A stretch of 64,000 nucleotides of DNA. Origin: Lysobacter solisilvae. Its GTDB lineage: Bacteria > Pseudomonadota > Gammaproteobacteria > Xanthomonadales > Xanthomonadaceae. This document shows positions 8,576 to 17,466 of this stretch, piece by piece. The stretch lies in assembly GCF_016613535.2 (NCBI RefSeq), contig NZ_CP071518.1, forward strand, positions 1,984,001-2,048,000, written 5' to 3'. The first letter of the stretch is position 1. Each line of letters begins with the position of its first letter. A model generated the notes under the pieces. That model searched no databases, had not been told where the DNA came from, and was given only the letters and a program-made list of their open reading frames with translations. The position numbers were made by a program, and so were the translations under genes.

Positions 8576-8968
8576 ATGCGCAAGAGCATGATCGCAGTCT
8601 CGTGCCTGCTGCTCAGCGGCGTCGCGATGGCCAAGGATGTCTCCCACACGGACGGCGCGCTCGCCAGCCGCTCGATTCTCGCCACCGCGCTGCAGGGTAC
8701 GCAGCAGCGCGAAGCCGCACCGGTCGGACAGCCGCAGGCCGCCGACGGCTGGATGGCCGCCAAGAGCAAGAAGACGGCGGCCAAGGCCGCGCCGCAGGGC
8801 GTGCCGACCCGCCTGGCCGATCCGAGCAACCGGTTCAACATGACCCAGGACGGCAAGAAGATGACGGCCGACGACTTCGACAAGTGGATGAAGAAGAACG
8901 GCTACCGCGTCGCCACCGGCGCCCCGGCCAAGGCCGAGGACGGCGTCACCAAGGGCGGCGCGAAGTAA
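8576..8968 (+). CDS. Small secreted protein with GKKMTADDF motif, unknown function
   Basis: The product is 130 residues with a signal peptide (MRKSMIAVSCLLLSGVAMA). A Lys/Ala-rich middle follows (AKSKKTAAKAAPQG), and then RFNMTQDGKKMTADDFDKWMK near residues 86-106. That block matches the protein at 6927 in both content and place, so the two are paralogues that flank the pseudouridine synthase gene. The polar tail looks disordered. No family name comes to mind. Periplasmic or extracellular location is inferred from the leader peptide. Confidence 0.75.
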   Translation: MRKSMIAVSCLLLSGVAMAKDVSHTDGALASRSILATALQGTQQREAAPVGQPQAADGWMAAKSKKTAAKAAPQGVPTRLADPSNRFNMTQDGKKMTADDFDKWMKKNGYRVATGAPAKAEDGVTKGGAK

Positions 8969-9091
8969 TCCGGCAGCAGGCCGGTCCGGCGCGATCCGAC
9001 GGCCTGTCGGGTCGCTGACGATCCCGCGTCGGTTGGCGCTGCGGGATGCGTTGCGGGCCCTGTGCTTCGGAGCGTCGGCGCAGACGCATGG

Positions 9092-9122
9092 AAAAAGCCC
9101 GCCGGGAACGGCGGGCTTTTTT
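9092..9122. terminator. Bidirectional terminator between small secreted gene and kbl
   Basis: AAAAAGCCCGCC pairs with GGCGGGCTTTTTT around GGAAC. It serves the reverse-strand kbl, which ends at 9155, and can also stop forward transcripts. Confidence 0.85.
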
Positions 9123-9154
9123 CGTAGGCCAGTGTGCGAACGGGATGCGGGTGG

Positions 9155-10348
9155 TCAGGCCTTGATCACGCCCAGTTCGTAGCCGATGCGGATGAACGCA
9201 TCGATCGCCCGGTCCAAGTGCTCGCGGGTGTGCGCGGCCGACATCTGCGTGCGGATGCGCGCCTGGCCCTTGGGCACCACCGGGAAGAAGAAGCCGATCG
9301 CGTAGATCCCTTCCTCCAGCAGGCGCTGGGCGAACTTCTGCGCCAGCGGCGCGTCGTACAGCATGACCGGGCTGATCGGATGCACGCCCGGCTTGATCTC
9401 GAATCCGGCCTGGGTCATGCGCTCGCGGAAGTAGGCCGTGTTGCCGGCCAGGCGCTCGCGCAGGTCGTCGGCGGCGGCCAGCATCTGGAAGGCCTTGATG
9501 CCGGCGGCCACCACGTGCGGCGGCAGCGAGTTGGAGAACAGGTAGGGACGCGAGCGCTGGCGCAGCAGCTCGATCACTTCCTTCTTCGCCGTGGTGAAGC
9601 CGCCCAGCGCGCCGCCCATCGCCTTGCCAAGCGTGCCGGTGAAGATGTCGATGCGGTCCATCACGCCCTTGACCTCGGCCGAGCCGCGGCCGGTGGCGCC
9701 CAGGAAGCCGGTGGCGTGGCATTCGTCGATGTGCACCAGCGCGTCGTACTTTTTCGCCAGGGCGCAGATCTCGTCCAGCGGCGCGATGAAACCATCCATC
9801 GAGAACACGCCGTCGCTGGTGATCATGATCGTGCGCGCGCCGTCGGCGCGGGCCTGCTGGAGCTGCTTCTCCAGGTCGGCCATGTCGCTGTTGGCGTAGC
9901 GGTAGCGCTTGGCCTTGCACAGGCGGACGCCGTCGATGATGGAGGCGTGGTTGAGCGCGTCGGAGATGATCGCGTCGTTCTCGTCCAGCAGCGGCTCGAA
10001 CAGGCCGCCGTTGGCGTCGAAGCACGCCGCGTACAGGATGGTGTCCTGCGTGCCGAAGAAGTCGGAGATCGTCTTCTCCAGCTGCTTGTGCAGGTCCTGC
10101 GTGCCACAGATGAAGCGCACCGAGGCCATGCCGAAGCCGTGCGTGTCCAGCGCCTGCTTGGCGGCCGCGATCACGTCGGGGTGGTCGGCCAGGCCCAGGT
10201 AGTTGTTCGCGCAGAAGTTCAGCACGGTGCGGCCGTCTTCCAGCGTGATCTCCGCCGACTGCGGCGAGGTGATGATGCGTTCGGACTTGAACAGGCCCGC
10301 GGCGCGGATCTCTTCGAGGGTGTCGGCGTAGCGTTGGGTCAGGGACAT
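9155..10348 (-). CDS. kbl: 2-amino-3-ketobutyrate CoA ligase (glycine C-acetyltransferase)
   Basis: The 397-residue product matches the normal Kbl length. It is a PLP enzyme of the alpha-oxoamine synthase family. [10 protein letters not shown] lies near 48-57, [12 protein letters not shown] near 206-217, and the cofactor lysine is K242 in [11 protein letters not shown]. It splits 2-amino-3-ketobutyrate with CoA to glycine and acetyl-CoA, the second step of threonine breakdown. The first enzyme, Tdh, is encoded just upstream on the same strand, though a 250-base repeat-bearing gap lies between. The start is the ATG at 10348, preceded by GAGAAG; the longer frame runs through repeats. Confidence 0.95.
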   Translation of the reverse strand: MSLTQRYADTLEEIRAAGLFKSERIITSPQSAEITLEDGRTVLNFCANNYLGLADHPDVIAAAKQALDTHGFGMASVRFICGTQDLHKQLEKTISDFFGTQDTILYAACFDANGGLFEPLLDENDAIISDALNHASIIDGVRLCKAKRYRYANSDMADLEKQLQQARADGARTIMITSDGVFSMDGFIAPLDEICALAKKYDALVHIDECHATGFLGATGRGSAEVKGVMDRIDIFTGTLGKAMGGALGGFTTAKKEVIELLRQRSRPYLFSNSLPPHVVAAGIKAFQMLAAADDLRERLAGNTAYFRERMTQAGFEIKPGVHPISPVMLYDAPLAQKFAQRLLEEGIYAIGFFFPVVPKGQARIRTQMSAAHTREHLDRAIDAFIRIGYELGVIKA

Positions 10349-10360
10349 GTTCTTCTCGCT

Positions 10361-10570
10361 CGTCATCCCCGCGCAGGCGGGATGTCTTTGGCCGTCATCC
10401 CCGCGAAGGCGGGGATCCATGGACGTTGCTTTTGATGCGTCTGTTCTTCTGATCGTCATCCGTCATCCATGGACCTTGATCGTCATCCCCGCGAAAGCGG
10501 GGATCCAGTGTCTTGGGGGGTGAAGCCACGGCGGAAGTCGCTGGGTCCCCGCGTGCGCGGGGACGACGAC
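10361..10570. repeat. Several copies of a CGTCATCCCCGCG repeat between tdh and kbl
   Basis: Copies lie at 10361-10384, 10393-10420 and 10481-10508, with a partial copy at about 10454-10470 and an inverted one near 10545-10570. Each reads CGTCATCCCCGCGAAAGCGG followed by GGATCCA and forms a hairpin. Similar elements are scattered through Xanthomonad genomes. Inside the tdh-kbl transcript they could stabilise the upstream message or lower kbl expression. Confidence 0.75.
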
Positions 10571-10598
10571 TTCAAACGTGTGCGCGACCGTCCAGGCG

Positions 10599-11651
10599 TC
10601 AATTCCAGCTCAACACCACCTTGCCCGCCTTGCCCGATTCCATCAGCTCGAAACCCTTCTGGAAATCTTCGACGGGAAGCTGGTGGGTCAGCACCTTGCC
10701 GAGCGGGAAGCCGCCCAGCACCAGCTGCGTCATCTTGTACCAGGTCTCGTACATGCGGCGGCCGTAGATGCCCTGCAGGGTGAGGCCCTTGAAGATGATT
10801 TTGTCCCAGTCGGCGCCGGCGCCCTTGGGCATGATGCCGAGCATCGCGATCTTCCCGCCGTGGTACATGCAGTCGAGCATGTCGTTGAAGGCGCGCGGGT
10901 TGCCGCTCATCTCCAGGCCGACGTCGAAGCCTTCCATGTGCAGGTCGGCCATCACTTCCTTGAGGGAGGTGTTGGAGACGTTGACCACGCGCGTGGCGCC
11001 CATGTCGGCGGCCAGCTTGAGGCGGTAGTCGTTGACGTCGGTCACCACCACGTTGCGCGCGCCGATGTGCTTGCAGATGCCGGCTGCAATGATTCCGATG
11101 GGGCCGGCGCCGGTGATCAGCACGTCCTCGCCGACGACATCGAACTCCAGCGCGCAGTGCGCGGCGTTGCCGTAGGGATCGAAGTAGGCGGCCAGTTCCG
11201 ACGGGATCTGGTCGGGGATGGGCCACAGGTTGGCGGCGGGCATCACGATGTATTCGGCGAACGCGCCGTTGCGGGTGACGCCGATGCCCACGGTGTTCGG
11301 GCACAGGTGCTGGCGGCCCGCGCGGCAGTTGCGGCAATGGCCGCAGACGATGTGGCCTTCGGCCGACACGCGCTGACCCAGGCTGTAGCCCGAGACGCCC
11401 GGGCCCATCCCGACGATGCGGCCGACGAACTCGTGGCCGATCACCAGGCCCGGCGTGATGGTGCGCTGGCTCCAGTCGTCCCACAGGTAGATGTGCAGGT
11501 CGGTGCCGCAGATCGCGGTCTTTTCCAGCTTGATCAGGACCTCGTTGGCCCCCGGGGACGGCACCGGCACCTGTTCCATCCAGATGCCCTTGGTGGCTTC
11601 GCGCTTGACCAGCGCGCGCATGGTGGCCGTGGAGCTAGTGGTTTGCGACAT
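10599..11651 (-). CDS. tdh: L-threonine 3-dehydrogenase, zinc type
   Basis: The 350-residue product is a zinc-dependent medium-chain dehydrogenase. Catalytic zinc ligands are C48, H73 and E74 ([15 protein letters not shown]). The structural zinc site is C103, C106, C109 and C117 ([15 protein letters not shown]). The NAD-binding loop is [14 protein letters not shown]. It oxidises threonine to 2-amino-3-ketobutyrate, which Kbl then splits. The family-specific [14 protein letters not shown] is intact. The N-terminus ([10 protein letters not shown]) is about ten residues longer than in E. coli; an in-frame ATG at residue 11 is an alternative start. Confidence 0.95.
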   Translation of the reverse strand: MSQTTSSTATMRALVKREATKGIWMEQVPVPSPGANEVLIKLEKTAICGTDLHIYLWDDWSQRTITPGLVIGHEFVGRIVGMGPGVSGYSLGQRVSAEGHIVCGHCRNCRAGRQHLCPNTVGIGVTRNGAFAEYIVMPAANLWPIPDQIPSELAAYFDPYGNAAHCALEFDVVGEDVLITGAGPIGIIAAGICKHIGARNVVVTDVNDYRLKLAADMGATRVVNVSNTSLKEVMADLHMEGFDVGLEMSGNPRAFNDMLDCMYHGGKIAMLGIMPKGAGADWDKIIFKGLTLQGIYGRRMYETWYKMTQLVLGGFPLGKVLTHQLPVEDFQKGFELMESGKAGKVVLSWN

Positions 11652-11699
11652 GGGATTGCCTTGCGTGAAGGCCGCCGGCCCCGGCGGCAAGAGCCCGAA

Positions 11700-11705
11700 A
11701 TTATA
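11700..11705 (-). promoter_or_regulatory. -10 box of tdh-kbl operon
   Basis: The reverse strand reads a perfect TATAAT here, which would place the transcript start about 40 bases before the tdh ATG. No clear -35 box is seen. Confidence 0.55.
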
Positions 11706-11867
11706 CCCGCGCGCCCGTGTCCTCTCCGGCACGGTGCGCCGGCGTACGGAAGGCCGGCCGCGGGAAATCCGGCCGCTGGGAAACCTGAGCGCCGATTGAT
11801 GCAAAGCGGCAAGGGACGCCGCCGCCGGCCGCGCTAGACTCGGCGCTTTCGTGCTCAGGGGATGCCC

Positions 11868-14057
11868 ATGCGTTTGAACCATCTCGCCGCCGCGCTGGCC
11901 GTTGCCGCGCTCGGTGCCGTCACTACCGTCCATGCCGGCGAAGGCATGTGGGTGCCGCAGCAACTGCCGGAGATCGCCGGTCCGCTCAGGAAAGCCGGAC
12001 TCGAGCTCGACGCGCGCCAGCTGGCCGACCTGACCGGTGACCCGATGGGTGCGGTGGTGTCGCTGGGCGGCTGCACCGCCAGCTTCGTCTCCCCGCAAGG
12101 CCTGGTGGTGACCAACCACCACTGCGCCTACGGCGCGATCCAGCTCAACTCGACGCCCGAGAAGAACCTGATCAAGGACGGCTTCATCGCGCCCGCCCAG
12201 GGCGACGAACTGTCGGCCGGTCCGAACGCGCGCATCTATGCGCTGGAGTCGATCCAGGACGTCACCGCGCAGATGAATGCCGCCATCGCGTCGGCCGCAT
12301 CGCCGCTGGCGCGCACGCGCGCCACCGAAGCGCTGGAGAAGCAGCTGATCGCCCAGTGCGAGGCGCCCGGCGGCTACCGCTGCCGCGTCTACAGCTTCAT
12401 GGGCGGCAACTCCTACCGCCTGTTCAAGAACCTGGAAATCAAGGACGTGCGCCTGGTCTACGCGCCGCCCGGCGCGATCGGCAACTACGGCGGCGAAGTC
12501 GACAACTGGATGTGGCCGCGCCACACCGGCGACTTCTCGTTCTACCGCGCCTACGTCGGCAAGGACGGCAAGCCCGCCGCGTTCGCCGCGGACAACGTGC
12601 CTTACCAGCCCAGGCACTGGCTGAAGCTGGCCGACAAGCCGCTGGGCGTGGGCGATTTCGTGATGGTCGCCGGCTACCCGGGCCGTACCGCGCGCTACGC
12701 GCTGACCAGCGAGTTCGACGACACCGCGGACTGGACCTATCCGGTCGTCGGCGGCCACTACAAGGCGCTGGTGGCGATGGTCGAGCAGGCCGGCCAGAAG
12801 AATCCCGACATCGCGGTGAAATACGCCAGCACCGTGCGCGGCTGGCAGAACGCGATGAAGAACTACGACGGCCAGCTCGACGGCTTCAAGCGCATCGACG
12901 CCGCCGGCCAGAAGAAGGCCGAGGAAGCGGCGTTGGTCGCGTGGCTGCACGGGCAGGGCGCGGCGGGCGAGGCGGCGCTGAAGGCGCACGGTGCGCTCGA
13001 GGCGCTGGGTGCGCAGGCGCGCGCGACGCGCGAGCGCGACCTGTTCCTGCGCCAGTTCAACGGCCAGGGCGTGGTGTCCAGCGCGGTGGACCTGTACCGG
13101 CTGGCGCTCGAGAAGGCCAAGCCCGACGCCGAGCGCGAGCAGGGCTACCAGCAGCGTGACATGCCCGCGTTCGAAGGCGGCCTGCGCCAGATGGAGCGCC
13201 GTTACCACGCCGAGATGGACCGCCAGCTGCAGGCCTACTGGCTGCGCCAGTACATCAAGCTGCCGGCGAACCAGCGCGTGGCCGCGGTCGACGCCTGGCT
13301 GGGCGGCCACGACGAGGCGGCCGTGCAGCGCGCCGTCGCGACGCTGGCGGGCAGCACGCTGGGCAACCTCGACGAACGCCTGAAGTGGTTCGCCGCCGAC
13401 CGCGCCGCGTTCGAGGCCAGCACCGATCCGGCCATCCTCTATGCACGCGCCGTCATGCCGACCCTGCTGACGCTGGAAGAGCAGACCAAGACGCGCGCCG
13501 GCGAGAGCCTGGTGGCGCGTCCGGTCTACCTGCAGGCGCTGGCCGACTACAAGAAGTCGCAGGGCGGCTTCGTGTATCCGGACGCGAACAGCACGCTGCG
13601 GATCACCTTCGGCAACGTCACCGGCTACACCAAGGCCGACGGCAGCCGGCAGCCCGAGTTCACGCTGCTCGAGCAGGTCGCGGCGAAGGCGACCGGCGAA
13701 GAGCCCTTCGATGCGCCCAAGGCGCAGCTCGACGCCATCGCCGCCAAGCGTTACGGCGGCCTGGAGGACAAGCGCCTGGGCACGGTGCCGGTGAACTTCC
13801 TGTCCGACCTGGACATCACCGGCGGCAACTCCGGATCGCCCGTGCTGGACGCGCGCGGCGAACTGGTCGGCCTGGCCTTCGATGGCAACTGGGAATCGGT
13901 GAGCAGCAACTGGGTGTTCGACCCGACGATGACGCGCATGATCTCGGTCGACGCCCGCTACATGCGCTGGATCATGCAGGAGGCCTTCCCGGCGCCGAAG
14001 CTGATGGCCGAGCTGGAATCGGCCGACGGGGGCAAGTCGGCGCGCACGGCCAAGTAA
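11868..14057 (+). CDS. S46 dipeptidyl-peptidase, DPP7 type, periplasmic
   Basis: The product is 729 residues with a signal peptide (about 1-24). It has the three S46 catalytic segments: TNHHC (H84/H85), GEVDNW (D212) and GGNSGSPV (S655). Residue 673 is Gly in AFDGNW. In this family Gly here marks DPP7-type enzymes that favour hydrophobic P1 residues, while Arg marks DPP11. The enzyme should remove dipeptides from peptide N-termini in the periplasm. Two ATGs lie six bases apart; the second (11868) has AGGGG at a proper distance and is chosen. Confidence 0.93.
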   Translation: MRLNHLAAALAVAALGAVTTVHAGEGMWVPQQLPEIAGPLRKAGLELDARQLADLTGDPMGAVVSLGGCTASFVSPQGLVVTNHHCAYGAIQLNSTPEKNLIKDGFIAPAQGDELSAGPNARIYALESIQDVTAQMNAAIASAASPLARTRATEALEKQLIAQCEAPGGYRCRVYSFMGGNSYRLFKNLEIKDVRLVYAPPGAIGNYGGEVDNWMWPRHTGDFSFYRAYVGKDGKPAAFAADNVPYQPRHWLKLADKPLGVGDFVMVAGYPGRTARYALTSEFDDTADWTYPVVGGHYKALVAMVEQAGQKNPDIAVKYASTVRGWQNAMKNYDGQLDGFKRIDAAGQKKAEEAALVAWLHGQGAAGEAALKAHGALEALGAQARATRERDLFLRQFNGQGVVSSAVDLYRLALEKAKPDAEREQGYQQRDMPAFEGGLRQMERRYHAEMDRQLQAYWLRQYIKLPANQRVAAVDAWLGGHDEAAVQRAVATLAGSTLGNLDERLKWFAADRAAFEASTDPAILYARAVMPTLLTLEEQTKTRAGESLVARPVYLQALADYKKSQGGFVYPDANSTLRITFGNVTGYTKADGSRQPEFTLLEQVAAKATGEEPFDAPKAQLDAIAAKRYGGLEDKRLGTVPVNFLSDLDITGGNSGSPVLDARGELVGLAFDGNWESVSSNWVFDPTMTRMISVDARYMRWIMQEAFPAPKLMAELESADGGKSARTAK

Positions 14058-14077
14058 GCCCGCGCACCTGCGTCGCG

Positions 14078-14109
14078 AAAAGGGCCGGCATCGCCGGCCC
14101 TTTTTCTTT
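14078..14109 (+). terminator. Terminator after S46 peptidase gene
   Basis: AAAAGGGCCGGC pairs with GCCGGCCCTTTTT around ATC. It separates the peptidase gene from the CHAT operon. Confidence 0.85.
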
Positions 14110-14326
14110 GCAGGCGCGCGACGGCGCGCCCATCTCCGGCCGCGGTGGCGCGTGACGAACCGGTGCGCCGGCGTGGATCAGCAGGGCAGGTCGCTGATGC
14201 CACCGGGCGCGTGTCCCGCGAGGGCCTGGCCGCCCGGTCGCCTCGCAGCCGTTTGGCCCTGTAGGGCACCTGCACTCCGGGAAGCCTCCTGCCGGCGGCG
14301 CCGGCCACCGACACAAGGAGCGTGAC

Positions 14327-15658
14327 ATGCCGAAGATGATCCCGGTGGGCCCGTACCAGACGCGCCAGACCGCCGAAGGGCTGAGCTTTCCCTACTACAT
14401 CATTCCCTTCGACAAGGACGGGCGCTGCGAGGGCCCGGCCACCCGCGAACACCTTCTCAATGCCGCCGCGGGGAAGAATTTCACCGACATCTTCCTGTTC
14501 TCCCATGGCTGGAACAACGACTGGGAGACGGCCACAAAACGCTACAGCGATTTCATCGACGGCTACGTCGGCCAGCGCACGACGCTGGGCCTGCCGAAGA
14601 AGGATGGCTACAAGCCGCTGCTGGTCGGGGTCTTCTGGCCCAGCCAGGCGCTGGCCTGGTTCGACAGCGAGACCGGCCCCGGCTTTGCCGGCGCGGGCGA
14701 CCCGGCCACCGCGGCCCCGGAGGTGGACGACGGACGCGCATTGGCCGGCGACATCGCCCAGTCGTTGCCGGCAGACCAGCGCGACGCCTTCTACGACCTC
14801 GTCCAGCGCCCGGCATTGACGCAGGCCGAAGGCAGGGAACTGGCCGCCATGCTGGCCAGCGTGCTCGCGCCGGACGACGAAGGCCTGGAACGCGGCGCGC
14901 CCAGCGCGGACGACCTGCTGGCGGCGGCCAACCAGATGGGGGCGCCGCCGGATTTCGACACGGTCGGTGGCGGCGGTGCCGCGGCGGCCGGGCCTGACGC
15001 GGCGGGTTTCGGCGACCTGGTTGCCAAGCTCGATCCGCGCAATTTGATCAAGCCTTTCACCGTGTGGCAGATGAAGGACCGCGCCGGCGTGGTGGGCAGC
15101 CGTGGCGTGTCGAAACTGCTCGGCGACCTGCTCGGGAAATCCGAGGCGCGGGTGCACCTGCTCGGCCATTCCTTCGGCTGCAAGGTGGTGATGTCCGCGA
15201 CCGCCGCCCTGCCGGCGCCGCCGCGCAAGGTGCATTCGGCGCTGCTGCTGCAGCCGGCGATCTCGCAGTACGCGTTTTCGTCGAAGGTGCCCGAGAGCGG
15301 ACTGGCAGGCGGCTTCCACGGCAACCTGCAGCGCATCGACCGGCCCGTGCTGGCGACCTTCAGCGGCAACGACGTGGCGTTGAGCAAGACCTTCCATCTT
15401 GCCGTGCGGCGCAAGAGCGACCTGGGCGAGCAGCCTGCCGCCGCCGGTCAGTCGCCGAGCATCTACGGGGCGCTGGGCGGGTTCGGGCCGCAGGAAGCCG
15501 ACGCCGTGGTGGTGCGCATCAAGCCGGCGGGCGAGGCTTACGATTTCGGCGCCGGCGGCCGCCTCGTCGGCGTGGAAGGGACCGGGACGATCACCGGGCA
15601 CGGCGACATCAGCAAGCCGGCGACCTGGTGGCTGGCGTACAGCATCGCCACGGGTTGA
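14327..15658 (+). CDS. Alpha/beta-hydrolase, first gene of the CHAT operon
   Basis: The product is 443 residues with no signal peptide. IFLFSHGWNNDW (about 54-65) provides the HG oxyanion region, and VHLLGHSFGCKVV holds the nucleophile elbow with Ser282. PVLATFSGNDVALS and GHGD are plausible positions for the acid and His. A long Ala/Gly-rich insert (about 120-230) separates the two halves. The start has AAGGAG seven bases upstream. Only 20 bases separate it from the next gene, so it leads an operon with three caspase-fold proteins. It may be a lipase or peptidase-like effector; that is inference. Confidence 0.8.
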   Translation: MPKMIPVGPYQTRQTAEGLSFPYYIIPFDKDGRCEGPATREHLLNAAAGKNFTDIFLFSHGWNNDWETATKRYSDFIDGYVGQRTTLGLPKKDGYKPLLVGVFWPSQALAWFDSETGPGFAGAGDPATAAPEVDDGRALAGDIAQSLPADQRDAFYDLVQRPALTQAEGRELAAMLASVLAPDDEGLERGAPSADDLLAAANQMGAPPDFDTVGGGGAAAAGPDAAGFGDLVAKLDPRNLIKPFTVWQMKDRAGVVGSRGVSKLLGDLLGKSEARVHLLGHSFGCKVVMSATAALPAPPRKVHSALLLQPAISQYAFSSKVPESGLAGGFHGNLQRIDRPVLATFSGNDVALSKTFHLAVRRKSDLGEQPAAAGQSPSIYGALGGFGPQEADAVVVRIKPAGEAYDFGAGGRLVGVEGTGTITGHGDISKPATWWLAYSIATG

Positions 15659-15678
15659 GCCGGACGGGACGTGCGGTC

Positions 15679-17466
15679 ATGGCCGAACGACTCAAGCGCG
15701 AAAACGACATCGTCACGCTCAAGGTGGAACTGGGCGCCGCGGGCCAGGTGACCTGCGGCCTGCAGTTCCTCGACGGCGGGCGACTGCAGACCATCCGCCT
15801 CTGGCAGGGCGACATCGAGGAGTTCGGCATTCCCGGCGACGGGACCGCGCCGAGCAAGTGGGTACGCGGTACGTCCCCGCGACTGCCCGATGCACTGGGG
15901 CCGATCGTTGCAGACGCATTCAATCAGCAACGCAGTCTGGCGGGCGACGCGACGCGGCACGAAACGGCGCTGTGGGTGCACCTGGTCAAGCCCTACGGCC
16001 CGCTGCGTTTCGTCCCCTGGGAGCGGCTGCTGATCGAGGTGCTGCAGAGCCCGGTGCTCATGCTGCCGGACTTCATCTTCCCGCCGCCGCGCAAGAGCAT
16101 CGCCGACCTCGATGTCGCCATCTGCGCCAGCGCGCCGTTGAACTGCGAGCACCACGCGATCCAGGAGGGAGTGATCCACTCGATCCAGGTCATCCTGGAT
16201 GGCCTGGGCGAGCAGCCGCGGCGGATCCACCTGTTCACCGAAGTGGAAATGGCCCGCGCGGTCCGCGGGCAACTGGGCGACAGGCCGGGACTGGTCGTCC
16301 ATCCGTCGGAAGCCGCCGTGAACTACGTGTCCGAGGATCCGTCCTCGCGCCTGCACGACCGCAGCGGCAGCCTGCGCTCCCCCTGGCTGCTGTGGATGCG
16401 CGACACGCTGCGCGGCTACAGCACCGACGTGGTGCACTTCGTCTGCCACGGGCACCTGTCCGGCCGCAACGGCGCGATGCTGCTGGCGCAGTCGCCGCTT
16501 GGACGCACGGACAACTACCTGGCCGGGCCGGTGGGCGCCGTCGAACTGGCGTGCTTCCTGACCCAGGTCGGCGCCTGGTCGACGACGTTCTCCTCGCCCA
16601 CCGACAACCACAACCCGGCCGGCCTGCGCGCGCTGGCCGACGAGATCGCGCAGTCGATGCCCGGGCCGATGGTGCTGCACGACGCGCGGCTGGACGCCTC
16701 GCACGAGGCGCTGGGGCGCGCGTACTGCTTCATCCACTCCTCCCAGCCGCAGGCGCCGCCGTGCTCGCCGGCGCTCTACATGTACTGCCAGCCATACCTG
16801 CTGGCCGAAGACCGGGGCGTGCCCGACGAATACAGCCTCCAGGAATCCCTGCATGTCCGCATGGAGCTGTCGGTGCGCAACGATGCCCAGCGCATGTCGG
16901 TATTCAACGCCGTGGCCGGTCAGTCCGGCCGCAGCGCCAGCAACGAGCAGGCCGGCGGCTCCGCGGGACGCAGCATCTCCGGTGTCACCGCGGCCACCGA
17001 ACGCGTCGCAGAGCAGGTGCAGCTCAAGTACCAGAAGCTGCTGCGCGACGAAGTCGTGCCCCCTGCCATCGCCGAGCGCGACCTGCAATCGGCCATGGGC
17101 ACGGTGAACCGGATCCGCGACGCCGTGGCCGTGCTGGAACGCGAGCGCCTGCTGGGCGAGATCGACATGCGACTGGACCGTCTCGAACGCAACCTCGACG
17201 ACAGCGCGGTGCCTGACGCTGAGACCGATGAGGAACGCTGGCTGCGTACAGGCGAGGAGGCCGGGGATAGTGTCCAGACGAATCTGGAATCGATCCACGG
17301 CTCCTTGCAGAACTTGCGGGAGCTGGCGGGCCAGCCGGACTCGGAACCGCTGGCCTCGAGCAGCATCGACAACGCAACGGTGGAGGCGCGCACCGAGCGT
17401 GTGCTGGAACGCGTCGCGCGGATGGGCCTCTACCAGTCCGCCGACGACGCGAAGGAGTCGCCATGA
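15679..17466 (+). CDS. CHAT-domain protein with missing catalytic cysteine
   Basis: The product is 595 residues. A beta-rich N-terminus precedes a CHAT (caspase-HetF-associated) region with FVPWERLL near 113-120 and VVHFVCHGHLSG, where H257 would be the catalytic His. The following strand, where the next protein has LNCCSTG, here reads TTFSSPTDN after W300, so a Pro (307) stands where the Cys should be. The dyad is therefore broken. Residues after about 430 form a long helical, probably coiled-coil tail (QLKYQKLLRDE to DMRLDRLERNLDD). The stop overlaps the next start by four bases. A pseudo-protease sensor or scaffold role is inferred. Confidence 0.78.
   Translation: MAERLKRENDIVTLKVELGAAGQVTCGLQFLDGGRLQTIRLWQGDIEEFGIPGDGTAPSKWVRGTSPRLPDALGPIVADAFNQQRSLAGDATRHETALWVHLVKPYGPLRFVPWERLLIEVLQSPVLMLPDFIFPPPRKSIADLDVAICASAPLNCEHHAIQEGVIHSIQVILDGLGEQPRRIHLFTEVEMARAVRGQLGDRPGLVVHPSEAAVNYVSEDPSSRLHDRSGSLRSPWLLWMRDTLRGYSTDVVHFVCHGHLSGRNGAMLLAQSPLGRTDNYLAGPVGAVELACFLTQVGAWSTTFSSPTDNHNPAGLRALADEIAQSMPGPMVLHDARLDASHEALGRAYCFIHSSQPQAPPCSPALYMYCQPYLLAEDRGVPDEYSLQESLHVRMELSVRNDAQRMSVFNAVAGQSGRSASNEQAGGSAGRSISGVTAATERVAEQVQLKYQKLLRDEVVPPAIAERDLQSAMGTVNRIRDAVAVLERERLLGEIDMRLDRLERNLDDSAVPDAETDEERWLRTGEEAGDSVQTNLESIHGSLQNLRELAGQPDSEPLASSSIDNATVEARTERVLERVARMGLYQSADDAKESP

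Noticed and set aside
10599..13310. A 903-codon reverse-strand open frame running from tdh through the S46 peptidase gene
   Set aside because: Only its last 350 codons (tdh) look like a protein. The rest is the antisense shadow of the peptidase gene, common in high-GC DNA.
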